NCBI GenBank assembly: GCA_030248295.1
Contig: JASANH010000156.1
Coordinates: forward strand, 62,001-126,000
Origin: Mesodorylaimus sp. YZB2_4
Taxonomy: Eukaryota > Nematoda > Enoplea > Dorylaimida > Dorylaimidae
Direction: 5' to 3'
Length of the DNA: 64,000 bases
Shown: positions 1-10,458 of the stretch, piece after piece
Layout: every line of letters starts with the position of its first letter
Numbering within the stretch: the stretch's first letter is position 1
Position numbers and translations under genes: made by a program
Notes under the pieces: model-generated
What the model was told of the DNA's origin: nothing
The model's input: only the letters and a program-made list of their open reading frames with translations
Database searches by the model: none

Positions 1-1934
1 TCCTTTTAGTAATGTAGTTAGCATTACTGTACTTGACTCGGCGGAAACTGGCTGATTTTTGGAGAGCGCAGAAATTTTGCACCGGACAGCATTGGGCGAA
101 CGTAGTATGTAAATTGGGGGAGGCTAGGTCAAAAAAGAAATGGCCTTAGTCGGCGTTCGTTTTGTGTGCATCATCTAACTCGTCATGTGAATGGTATGCG
201 TGCTCGTAAAGCCACGTTTGAGGGCTGTAAGAAGCGAACACCACGCTACCTACACTTGACACATCGCAATGACAAGGACCACAGCAGGTCCTACTTTTTT
301 AAATGCTGTAAAATCAATCAAGCACCAAGAGGGCGTCTAAAATACCTAGCTTGGTGTGCTTATCTCTTGAAATATGTACTTTGTAGACTTCAATAATTAT
401 TTATTCTTACGAGGCCCTCAGAGGACTGTACTGTATTTGATATAATATATGCCTGGAACTAATCGAGTAAACAATGTAGTTCCGCAGGCTTTCTAATTTC
501 CTAATTAAGAATAAATCATCAAAGGTTCGTAAGAGATAAAGGGCCCGCAGTAGATACAGCGCCAAGACAGTACGAGTATATCATACTGTTCTTGTCATGT
601 TTCACCCATCACTAAACCAAAGTACTCGAGCCAGGAAAGACACCCATGCACGAAGTATTGCAGGAAGTGAGTTTTACCCGATGTGCTCAGCAGCTTTTAA
701 CCCACCAGATTTGCAGAATTATGCGAAATGATAGTGAACTCACATCATGGATCATATGTTTGTCACAATAAAGCAATAAAAACAATAAAAGCTATGGTCA
801 CAGTGAACGTTCTGTGGCTTTTCCTTTGTAAACAAGTCGAGCTGGCTCAAAATGCTCCCCATGCATTCCGTCTACAGATACTATACGTAGGTACGTATAT
901 TGCCGATCCACGGTATCTCTTCTGTAATTTTAATGGCCAGGATCCGAACAACGCGAGTTCATGAGGAGCATTCAGTATGCTCGTATAAAAAAGGAGCAAA
1001 TCTAGTCCCCTCTGGTTCTCATGAATTTGCTTACACCCCATGCAGCACGACTGCGCTTTTTCATTAGCACATTTTTTTACGCCGACTCGCTTTAGTTTTT
1101 GTTGGGTTTTTTTGTGAGCCGCATATGCAGCAAGTGTCTCACTCTAATAGGTATATTTTATGCCCAGTGGCACGGCATCAATTAGGTGTTGCACGGGTTC
1201 TGGTGACCGCTGCATAGCACCGTGGATTCGAATGTAAACTATCTTGTATGCTTTTGTCATTCCCACAGCTGGTGTCATGCACATATTACACTCTAAGCTA
1301 AAACCTGATATAGCACTCACCAGAAGCACGCGGTTTTTGATATGCTGCAGAAAGCATTCCGCCGGTATTGCCTTCTGTCATACCGATCCCATAATCGTAA
1401 CCCCGGTCGTAAGCCTTGGTTTACGACTGGGGAAACCTCATATAAAGTCCAGACTCATAAGCATGGTATCTAGGGGCAGATGCAGAAACCGCTTTAGCTA
1501 CTTTTACTGTTTTATACGAAGTGGCCTCTCTCTTCGTTATTAGCCCTGAAACGGCTCCCATGCTCATACTTATAACGGAGAACTTATAAAGGATGATAAG
1601 TTCTACTGTACACAGTGGTACTGCAATAATGGAGAGGATGACATTGTTGGCTGCAGTCTCTTCTCCTATTTTCATCTGTCAGCACTCTGAATGAATTCAT
1701 AGAGTAGATGAATGGCATTTCTGAATGATTTCTCGAATCGTGAATGCTGCCTGTGTAATCAGAAAGGAGTGACGTGGCGTACGCATCGAGGAATCTGATC
1801 GTGAGACGTACATTCCAGGAACTGGATACTTGCTTATCGCTGGACGAAAACAAACGAGATCATTAACGAAAGCAATAGTTGGGATATAACAAGGTGACAA
1901 CAAAACTGAAGATGCACACTCTGCAGTGCAATAG
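1..1934. other. Intergenic, no supported gene
   Basis: I see no supported gene here. The open frames are all under 100 codons, overlap on both strands, and show no signal peptide, domain or matching splice pair. The right part is probably the downstream flank of the minus-strand peptide gene that ends at 1935. Confidence 0.5.
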
Positions 1935-2375
1935 TCATATATCCGGAGAATAACTGGCACTGCTGTCTGCTTGATACTTCTTGCCCCACAACATCAGCAT
2001 TCTCGGCGCCCCTGGCTTGACCATGCCGAATCGTCTTTTCGTTCGCTCTTCGCTACTTTCGTCAGACGAGCCATCATCAACGGACGGCGACAGTTGTTCG
2101 AAGAAATTCCTGGGTGATATGAAGAAGATAATCGGTGAGGTTTATCTGTGGCATCCCACCCTCACGGAGCTTCCCTTCCCTTTACCTACAGCAATAAAAG
2201 TACTTTAAGATCCCTGTACTCACTCGCTGTACGGCTCCACCTCCGGCCCTACCACTTCTTCGGATCCTGATGAGCGATCATAGGAATCGCCTTCACCGGA
2301 TAATAAGTACATTGCCTCGGGCAAAGAGAGCAGGGCGATAAAGCAAAACACAGCTAGAAGAGTACGTGAAGACAT
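1935..2375 (-). CDS. Secreted neuropeptide precursor, LMLW-amide type
   Basis: This is a two-exon gene on the minus strand. Exon 1 (2375-2224) encodes a signal peptide starting MSSRTLLAVFCF and an acidic spacer, and ends at a GTGAGT donor. Exon 2 (2109-1935) starts after a pyrimidine-rich CAG, and the phases agree (2 + 1). The product is 108 aa. The only clear processing unit lies between a TKRR site and a GKK site, and would release FGMVKPGAPRMLMLW as a C-terminal amide. The glycine before the dibasic site is the usual amidation donor. A short tail follows before the stop. The arrangement of signal peptide, acidic spacer, dibasic sites and amidation glycine is that of a neuropeptide precursor. 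I do not recognise the family. The LW-amide end recalls the W-amide of myoinhibitory peptides, but there is no second Trp. Confidence 0.68.
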
Positions 2376-3431
2376 TGCTGACCAAAAACAGACCGAAGAA
2401 CTGCGCCCCCAGGATTCTCTCACACAGACTTGAACGAAAAAATGAAGAACTCTCTTCCTCGTCAGATCCCCCGCGGCAACAGGGGGCTCATGGGCAAACA
2501 AGGATTTACTGGGCCAGTCACGTAAAAAGCCAGTTTCAGACTAATTGGTAATAAGACAATGTTGTCACATCTGCGACCCGTGATCAGATGGTTGGAGCAG
2601 AAAATGCGAACTGGGGGGGGGGGGGGGGGGAAGAGGAGGATGCGTTACAAGGCATGTGTGTGAGTGGCACGAAACATGTCAATAGGCCAGATTGTGATCA
2701 AACTCGGCTGCTGCATGCTTGGAGAATCTCGAGATACCATGATCATGATTTATGACAGGAAAACTACGGCTAGTTCGCTCGTTGATGGTCTCTGCAGGGT
2801 ATGGGGGGTTTGTCTGATTGTGAGATGGATAGTCTCGCTTACCTCGGGGACTGCTTCTGGAGAAGTATGAAAAATGGGAAAGTGTTTAACAGAGCAAGAA
2901 ATGTTTTTTTCGGACAGCAAGTCTTTTCATCAAAGAAGAGACGACACATTGATCAATGGACTATATCTGAGCCATTTGCGTATTCGCCAGGTCCACGCAG
3001 GTCCCGTTATTTCCCACCTCATAAGTGCATTCATTTGTCATATCGAGCCCCGAGGAATGGAAAACTCATCTAACCATTCCGCATTCAAATTCCGGGGGCA
3101 GCAATCGAAGGTTAGCTCCCATCCACTATTGAGGTCAGGCAGAAGCTAAACTCAAAGGCCCAATAAATAATTCATTTCTGTTATCCACCCCAGAAACGCG
3201 AGACCGTTGTCTAGGCCGTACGTGATATCTCGAGGCGAACACTCACGCCTCCATCCAACCCGCTCGAACATCAAATCGCTGCCGCTTCGTTAATTTATAA
3301 TTTAGCAACCTACGGGTCGTCGATTTCCGACTTGGCATCTTGTATATACTGTGCATAACATATCGCTATAACTCGAGCTTGCTAAGTAGCAGTGAGCACG
3401 ACTCTGGACCAGTCGCCTGCTTGCTATCACG
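2376..3431. other. Intergenic with a G18 homopolymer
   Basis: I see no supported gene. A run of 18 G occupies 2613-2630. The right part should hold the promoter of the allatostatin-C-like gene; a TATATA-like stretch near 3343 lies about 85 bp upstream of its start codon. Confidence 0.4.
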
Positions 3432-4619
3432 ATGCCAGCGATAAGGGGTTATTTGGTTGTAACTATTCTGCTGCTGGCTTCTGTGAAGTGCTACCTGTGC
3501 GCGCCCATATCAGAAGAACAGCCAGATGGTCAAAACCTGGACAAGTAAGACTCATTCAGTGCGGGAGTACAAAACTTTGAAGAGCTGGTCTACTGTAGCC
3601 TGTCCTTGGGATTTTCGCTCACCCACACATAAACCTGCGAGCTTGTACCACAGGAAACGGAGAAAGGTACCAGCAACAAAATGGGCCCACCAAACGAGTG
3701 GGGCAGGGCAGCATCCCAGATCGACTAAACTAACCCTTTGGTAGGCTTGTGCACCGTCAGATTTCTAAGCTTTCTGTAACACAGCCCCTGCTCTAATTGT
3801 GAGCAGAAGGCTGGCCCCAATTAAGTTTCTCCCACATCTTTCAATAACTCCCCGCAGCTCCGTACTTTTCGGTGGGCGTGTTTTTTTTGTCAAATATGCG
3901 AATTTCTTTAATATTTGAGGATTCTCTGGTTTGCGGCTTTCGCAGATTCAGAAGAGGTTCAATTGAAAGTCCTGCAACGGAATATGTCTCACGTTGAAGA
4001 TAACAAAATGCTTGTAAAAGTTAAGCGGCCTTACAAGCAACTACTTCATTAACTGCAAAAAATGAATGCCCTCTAGACCAAGAGCTATGTCGGAATCAGT
4101 TTGTGCGGTCTTTTTGCTCTTTGTTTGCCTAGTCGCAAAGAGATCACGGGTTTGCCGTAGGACCTATCCTGGCAACGTGTCCCTAACGTTCTCCTCTGCC
4201 CCGACATCTGTCCTGTTTTTTCAGCTTCTCCCAACGGAATGTACAGTAAGACTCGTACTATCCATATACATATTTCGGACTCTTCTGGTGTATTCTGTCA
4301 TTTCAGCTTCGATCGTTTCAGGAGTCGGTACAATTTGGACGACGACGCGATGTATTTTGAGCAGAAAGAACCGTCAGCCACGCTGGACGAATGGCCGGAG
4401 CCGGAGGACATAAGAGCGAGAGCTGGTATGTATTCACTGTTTCGTCGTTACTTTCGCACTAATCGTTCAACTGGCAAGTCGGACATAAGACGTCTTCTTG
4501 AAAAAGGCAAATCCGACACACGAAAACGGAAGCCGCAAAAAAGTTTTCGAAGTTGCTACTTCTCGCCGATTCAATGTTTCCTGAACGAACGTCAAGGCCA
4601 AGATAAGGCGGGCGCCTGA
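3432..4619 (+). CDS. AstC-like: Allatostatin-C-like neuropeptide precursor
   Basis: Exon 1 (3432-3544) encodes a signal peptide (MPAIRGYLVVTILLLASVKC) and ends in phase 2 at a GTAAGA donor. The last exon (4307-4619) begins after TTTCAG and supplies the missing base, giving 141 aa. The C-terminal part carries a basic stretch (RKRKPQK) followed by SFRSCYFSPIQCF. The CYFxPIxCF core is the disulphide-ring signature of allatostatin C, whose insect form has CYFNPISCF. AstC is a brain and gut peptide acting on somatostatin/opioid-like receptors. Unusually, the peptide does not end at CF: LNERQGQDKAGA follows before the stop, so further trimming would be needed. A possible 21-nt microexon (4225-4245) would add seven residues in frame. 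An AATAAA lies at 4753, about 135 nt past the stop. The family call is fairly sure; exon usage is less so. Confidence 0.78.
4225..4245 (+). other. Possible 21-nt microexon of the AstC-like gene
   Basis: This 21-nt block sits between a TTTTTTCAG acceptor and a GTAAGA donor inside the AstC-like intron. Its length is a multiple of three and it has no stop in the required phase, so it can be included or skipped without breaking the frame. It is inferred from splice signals only. Confidence 0.35.
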
Positions 4620-4752
4620 GTCGATGGAAGACACGTGATAGGGCGGGCAAAGTTTTGCATTTATTGGCGGTGAAGAAAGAGAAAGTTCGCGAAATTATCT
4701 TGTCCGTAATAATAAGTGCTTTTTCTAAAGCAAAATTGGGTTTTCATTGATC

Positions 4753-4758
4753 AATAAA
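4753..4758 (+). terminator. AATAAA polyadenylation signal, AstC-like gene
   Basis: A canonical AATAAA lies about 135 nt after the stop codon of the allatostatin-C-like gene. Confidence 0.5.
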
Positions 4759-5138
4759 TATAGCTCTTTGCTCGACCGACTGCTTGATGAAATTTTTCGA
4801 GAGAACTAACACTCTCGCGATAAAGATGCTTCCGTAAATGCCAGACTGAACAAAAAGGCAAAACGAACGAGTTCAATCTAAAATTTATCAGGGCTGGTTG
4901 AGTCGAAACTTAGCCGCATGCGAAGTGCACCCACCCAAACCCAATTTTCCCTGCGCTCTGTGAAAACGAACGCTGAGAATAAAGCGAAAAATCGAAAAGC
5001 CTGTCCGAAACCTCTAAAATTTCATTTCCGCGCCAAGGCTCAAGAAAACGTGACCGATTCGATCAGTCCTCAGTCGAGTCAGCCATTCGGTCGGTTGTTT
5101 CCGCAAGATCCCATAGCAGGCAAGACTGCATATAAAAA
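4759..5138. other. Intergenic between two peptide genes
   Basis: There is no supported gene. A TATAAAA string lies directly before the start codon at 5139, too close to be a normal TATA box. Part of this 5' flank, from about 5115, recurs near 5805 beside the broken exon copy. Confidence 0.4.
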
Positions 5139-5719
5139 ATGAGGAAACTGTTGGTGTTGGCGTTTGTTGTGGGATGCTATGTGGTGGTGGCCAACTGTAT
5201 GACCGTGAGGTATGGACACGGTAGGTCCAGATACGACAGATGGCACACCGGTGGCGGTCGAATGAAGAGTCGGCACGACTCGCAGGCCAACAGGTGAGGC
5301 AAGGAATTGATTAGCAGGGAGGGTCACAAAGTGGTGCAACAGACACCAATATCAGCATGCCGTGATGTAGACACACTGCCATTTCGAAAATACTGTATCT
5401 TGGTTTTGTACTGAGGCGGAAGTCAATGCTTTTTCTAAAAACGACCAAATCCCAAGTGAGAGAGGGGGGACGCTAAAAAACCTGACTGCTGTGGGCCATC
5501 CTAGCAAGCAAGATACAATTCCTGAATGTTCCGAGCCATAAGATCTACTTTCTTTCCAGCCGACCGCATTACTATGCGTCTATGATGGTCCCGTCGTCAG
5601 TGGCCATTATTGGCAAACGAGAAGTCGTATACCAGAACATGGACCAGGGCGGTCGATCCAAAAGAGCTCTGATACATAACGCGCTGGATGCTGCCGTGCC
5701 CAACGATCTAATTCTTTGA
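5139..5719 (+). CDS. Small secreted peptide precursor, family unknown
   Basis: This is a two-exon gene of 104 aa. Exon 1 (5139-5293) encodes MRKLLVLAFVVGCYVVVANC, a clear signal peptide, then a basic Arg/His-rich stretch, and stops at a GTGAGG donor in phase 2. Exon 2 (5560-5719) follows a TTTCTTTCCAG acceptor in matching phase. It contains two Lys-Arg sites (IIGKREVV and RSKRALI), so a prohormone convertase could release ALIHNALDAAVPNDLIL as the C-terminal peptide. That peptide has the length and helical look of pigment-dispersing factor, but no amidation glycine, and the resemblance is weak. A truncated copy of exon 1 lies just downstream. Secretion is well supported and hormone function is inferred. 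Confidence 0.62.
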
Positions 5720-5804
5720 TTCAAAGAGAATGTTAAAATTGTGCGTACTGCGTACGCCTGTATTTTAATAAGGCATCACTGGAAATAACTGTGAAGAAAA
5801 CTCA

Positions 5805-5950
5805 CATAGCAAGACTGCATTTAAAAAATGAGGGAACTCTCGGTGTTGCCGTTTGTGTTGGGATACTATTGTATGTGGAAGTGGCCGCCAGTATGACCGA
5901 GAGATATGGACAAGGTAGATCCAGATGACAGATGGCACACCTATAGGAGT
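5805..5950 (+). pseudogene. Truncated duplicate of the upstream peptide gene's exon 1
   Basis: The stretch from GCAAGACTGCAT through a start codon at 5828 and on to about 5950 matches exon 1 of the 5139 gene together with its 5' flank, with many substitutions. Small insertions shift the frame, and a stop comes early after a Trp/Pro-rich out-of-frame run. No copy of exon 2 follows. It is a dead tandem duplicate of one exon. Confidence 0.7.
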
Positions 5951-8058
5951 CCCAACACAGGACATTGCAGCCATAGTAGGTTTGGATTTGCTTATTCCCT
6001 AAACTTTTCTTCCCTCTACAAATAGTTTGTGTAGCTTAAATTGTTGAACACTTTGACAGTGCACAAAGTGCTGTATTTCTGGAGTCGAAGGGAATAGCTT
6101 CTATGGTGTACAGTGATTGACCGTAAATGCACGGTCAGATTACCACCTCTCTGCAACCAAAACCGAGAGGGAAAAAAATTTATTTCTCTGGTCACATTTG
6201 CCTAGACAAAAGCTGACCTTTATTTTCTGTCCTTTTTGCGCGAGCAATTTTGCACCTGCTGCATTCAGATTTGTTCCTGACACATGCATATTAATGGCCC
6301 TAGAACTGGGTTAAAAAAACTCCAACTCCCATACAATTTTACTGAAATCCCATCCATCGTTCATTTCACAAATGCGTCGCTGCTTACTCCTACTCATTTC
6401 TGCCAACGTCTTTCGAAATGCAAAACGTCGCCCGCTTTGAAAGCGATTTTTTGCAGAGAGACAGACGGAATGACAAGTAGGCTTTGACACGCTATCAGAC
6501 TGCCAGAAAACCTCCTTCGTTGCTGAAAATCGAACAAAACTTTAACCTAAATTCAATTTTTTTCAATCCTCTGGATTTAGCTCACTAGGGCGCAGCCTGT
6601 TTTTGCCATCTCCTGGCTAGCACTAAAATCTTATAAGCAAGACTGCCAGCACTCATTGGCAGTTTGCCTCTCAAAGCCGCAACACAGGACTCCGAGATAC
6701 CCTTCCCGAGATCTTTTCTCAAAGCGCGGTCGGCTGACGCCCATTCATAGTTAAGGTATTGGTTTTTGTTTTCACCACTGACTTCCCAGACGGTACCAGG
6801 TGAGCGCGAAATCCAATTGACTACAGCTGCTGATTCCATGAATTTAAAATCAACCGCTCGCTGTATCATCACCCAAAGGGCACTACAGTATGATCAACAA
6901 ACTGCAAAGGAGCCCTCTCATCGTCGTCGGTCCGCGTGCAGGCCGTACCTCTGATAATGTCACGCACATCGCATGATGGATGTCATTTTCTTGTATTGTA
7001 GAGGCTTAATTTTTGAATTTTTTAAAAGGGATGGACAAAGGTCCATGAGGGCCTCACGAAAACGTTTGCAAAAAAGCAAACCATCAGGTTGTACTCGCTA
7101 ACGGCCATTCATTCCTCGTTTTTGTTCTTATTGTCGTGATGCATGTTCGTGCGACTGACGGGGCTAATCCGAAGGCACCTTATAGAACGTCGAGACGATT
7201 TGCTACACTGAAAAGTGCTGCAGGCATAATGGGCTGCACTGTAGGTGTCCCCATACAAAACCTACTGCACTTGTTGTTTTATCTGCACGCTAATACATGT
7301 ATTGTATTGTTCAGCAGTAACCATGTCTGCATGCTTCAGTGAATTAGTAATCGCTGTATAGTTCCGGCCGCTCCTTTAAACGGTGTTTTTAATTTTTCAG
7401 CTATTGTGTTGCGGAATACCGTTTCTTATGACCTGAGGCTGGTTTCACAATCATCTAGGACATGTTAGGATATCCCAAGTCGCATCCTACATTATGATGA
7501 TTTGACCGTCGGCTTTCAAAAAGTTGCCACTGTTTTGTTCTGCTGTCTCCTCAATGTTATGTTAGCTTAATGTTTTTCAAATTCATCTACCTGCTTTTAT
7601 TAGACGTAACGTAGCTTTTCATTCTTCCATTCCTCTGCGCATATTTGCGCCATTTGACACTTGAGCACGCTTAATGCGTTTCGTCAAAACTAAAATATGA
7701 AGTATCTACCCAGATTTCCCAAAAGTGAATCCAGTAGCCAACTTTGCCAACTAAATACAGTTCCAGTTGGATCAATTTCACAATACAGTTGGAATCCTGG
7801 TAGATGTAAGTGGACTCCGGCTGGAATGACTAATCGGCCTATGCAGATATTGGGGCTGCAAAATTCAAGATTTGCGAGGCACAATGACAAAGAATAGAGC
7901 CCACTTACACTTACGGTGAGATGATGCGTACTACGATGACTTAGACACCGGCCAGTTTTTTACCCGGTATCAATAGTTCCCATATGGCAGATAACAATTG
8001 CGAATAACAAGAGCTGCAACTTGATAGGAAATAGTGCCTTACACTTGCTTTTAGCATA
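5951..8058. other. Intergenic, one doubtful reading frame
   Basis: I see no gene I can name. A minus-strand frame at 6872-6585 (95 codons, rich in charged and aromatic residues) looks more protein-like than its neighbours, but it has no domain, no signal peptide and no clear splice partner. The remainder is unremarkable AT-rich sequence. Confidence 0.35.
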
Positions 8059-9883
8059 ATGGTACCAACAACAGTCATATTGGCTCTAATGATATCTAAG
8101 ACTGCAGCAGCTCCTTCTTGCGCAGTCCGTACCATTCCCCCAACACCCTCCCCGACTGACAAACCATGGTTCACTTGTTCGAGTGGAAATGGACAGACAT
8201 TGCCAAAGAGTGCGGGACGTTCTTGTCCGAATATGGGTACGGGGCGGTCCAAATCTCGCCTCCTAACGAGCATCTGATGCAAAAGATCAATGGCAATATG
8301 CCCTGGTGGATCCGATACCAGCCAGTGTCCTACAAGTTGACGAGAAGTAGAAGCGGGACGGAACAGGAGTTTGCTGACATGGTCGACCGGTGTAACAAGG
8401 TTGGAGTAAGGTACGGCAGTTACGGCAATGGCATCTGGTCATCAGCTGGCAGCAACTTCGATGGCACTCACGGAGTGAACGCATTCCCCGCTGTGCCCCA
8501 TTCGATATATGATTTCCACGACAACTTGTGCGACGGTGACATCGAGCAGGACGACTACACCAAGAATGCCTGGGCTGTGCGGATGTGAAGTTTGGATGCT
8601 CTACTCGATTTGGACCACGGCAAGCCTTGGGTCAGACAAAAGATCAGCGAATACTTCAATCGCTTGATCGATATTGGAGTGGCTGGGATCCGAATCGATG
8701 CGTCAAAGCATATGTGGCCAAACGATATCCTGTCCTTATTAGGCATGTTTCACATTGACCCAACTTTACATGGCCAAAGTAAGAGCATCCATGGGAAGGC
8801 TATGTAAGTACTAGGTGCATCAGTGCATTCTAAAAATATGAGCGTGAGTAAAAGTACGGGTCATATGTTGAGAAACTCAAGATAGATGCTTGCTCGCACT
8901 CCATACTTCCCTGGGCTCGATCTTGGTCTTCAGACAAGCCTCTATACGTGGTGCAAGAAGCCATCGATGGGGACGCCGAGGTCATCAAATCCACAGAATA
9001 CTTATAAAGTGGCCGTGTCACCAATTTCAATTACGGCATCGACGTAGCAGCGGCTGTGCGTCGGCTAAAGAACTTCAAGCACTTCACAAACTTTGGTTTC
9101 GATCATTCTTACGTGCCCGACGAGGTTTCTGTGGTCTTCATTGACAATCACGACGATCAACGCGACGACGAGCGCGTGCTCACGTTCCAACGTGACGGAT
9201 GAAAGTACATCACGGGTGTCTCGTACATGCTGGCGTGGACCTACGGCTACTCCAGGGTCATGTCCAGCTATTCGTTCATTTATCGCGACCAAGTAAGCGC
9301 AGCTTAGGCTCACTTCCCTTTTCCCCCCTCGTCCCGATATCAGGCGCTAAACTCGGGTGAGACGTTTCTGTGTCCTTCCTCTCACCATCCGTGTCGAGAA
9401 ATTGCGGCTATCCAATCTAGGAACAAATACATATGCACGAATCGCCATCACTTATCCTAAAAGATAGGAAATACGCCTCAAATACTTTATAATTTCTTGA
9501 ACCATCGTTTGACTGTGTAACCCGCACCCAGGCAGTGGGAGATTTGAGAGACCGAAGCCTCTGGGTAAAAAGACTCCGGCTGGAGAAAGGCAAGCCTCGC
9601 GACTATACCTGCCGCTGAAACATCAACTGGAGTGGTTGACGTTTCCCAGCCAGGGAAAAGCACCCGACCGCCAGGAATTCTGGCCAGCCAATGTTGTAAA
9701 TAGCGATCTAGAAAGGCTTGCTTCTTCACATTTCATTCTCTCCTTCTGCTGCAGGGCCCGCCTAACAGCGGTTCGCCAAATTGGATAACCACCTCGCCGA
9801 GCTTACAGCCGGATGAAACCTGCTCACCTCAGATTGGCTGGCTGTGCGAGCACTGTCTTCCACCCATCCGCCGCATGGTCGCC
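8059..9883 (+). pseudogene. Alpha-amylase pseudogene, truncated
   Basis: This is a decayed copy of the amylase at 13.1-16.2 kb in the same order. It has lost its function in several independent ways. The signal-peptide exon carries frame-disrupting changes. Intron 1 and the exon segment encoding [10 protein letters not shown] are deleted, joined at a short TACGGCA repeat. A Cys codon has become TGA after AVRM (about 8586). A Gln has become TAA (about 9005) and a Trp has become TGA (about 9200). The copy of exon 4 starts at about 9755 after a CTGCAG acceptor and breaks off at 9883, exactly where an inverted-repeat element begins. The last intron holds a dispersed repeat (about 9540-9665). No later exons are present. 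Confidence 0.9.
9540..9665 (+). repeat. Dispersed repeat of the GCTGAAACATCA family
   Basis: This segment shares GGCAAGYCTCGCGACTATAC and GCTGAAACATCA-type blocks with segments near 58.7 kb and 58.96 kb. It lies inside the last intron of the amylase pseudogene, so it inserted after or around the duplication. It encodes nothing recognisable. Confidence 0.55.
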
Positions 9884-10458
9884 AGCCACTGTACTTTGAC
9901 TAAATGCAGGGCGAGACTAGGCTGGCCTCCCTCAGCGACGCATGCTTGAGTGGATTATACTTTTCTACAATTCGTAAGGTCATGGGGTCGATTTCCTGTC
10001 GGATTTTACCCTTTCTGTTACACATACACCGAAGGCTAGTACTCGCATAAACATCCTTATTCGTACCTTGGAGGAATGCAATGCGACGCGACCCTCTGTT
10101 GCCTTAAACCTAGTTGGGAAACAGTGAGGACTCGTTGCAGTAAGGTCGCAGCTGTCATAGGAGGGTGTGAGTACTTTATGTTTAGCCTGGCCAGCGACAC
10201 TAGAACAGGAAATTTAGCTTCTGTGGAGCCAGCGTGCTAATAGCATCGGTTTAGGCGACCAACCTACTGCAATAAAACTCAAGACTGTCAGCCTGTTTGC
10301 CATCTCTTAACTGCCTGCATGAAGTAGCTGAGGCAGGGGATGCCCTGTTACACTGTTTACCACTGGGGATTCTGTTTGATCACAATTTATTTACAAGCGC
10401 CGCCGAGGGAGCCCAGCCAACGCAGTCTCGCCCTGCATTTAGTTAAAGTAAAGTGGCT
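9884..10458. mobile_element. MITE-like element with about 60-bp inverted ends
   Basis: The left end (9884-9945) begins AGCCACTGTACTTTGACTAA. The right end (about 10397-10458), read in reverse complement, begins AGCCACTTTACTTTAACTAA. Similarity continues through ATGCAGGGCGAGACT and into a CTCCCTC block. The 575-bp interior has no transposase frame, so this is a non-autonomous element. Its left end coincides with the point where the amylase pseudogene's exon 4 stops. I could not find a convincing target-site duplication. Confidence 0.7.

Noticed and set aside
4087-4413. Signal-peptide-like frame MSESVCAVFLLFVCLVAK as start of the AstC-like gene
   Set aside because: No good donor in the needed phase. 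The exon at 3432-3544 has a stronger signal peptide, a GTAAGA donor and the correct phase.
9487-9729. 80-codon minus-strand frame
   Set aside because: It lies in the dispersed repeat within the amylase pseudogene intron and shows no protein motif.
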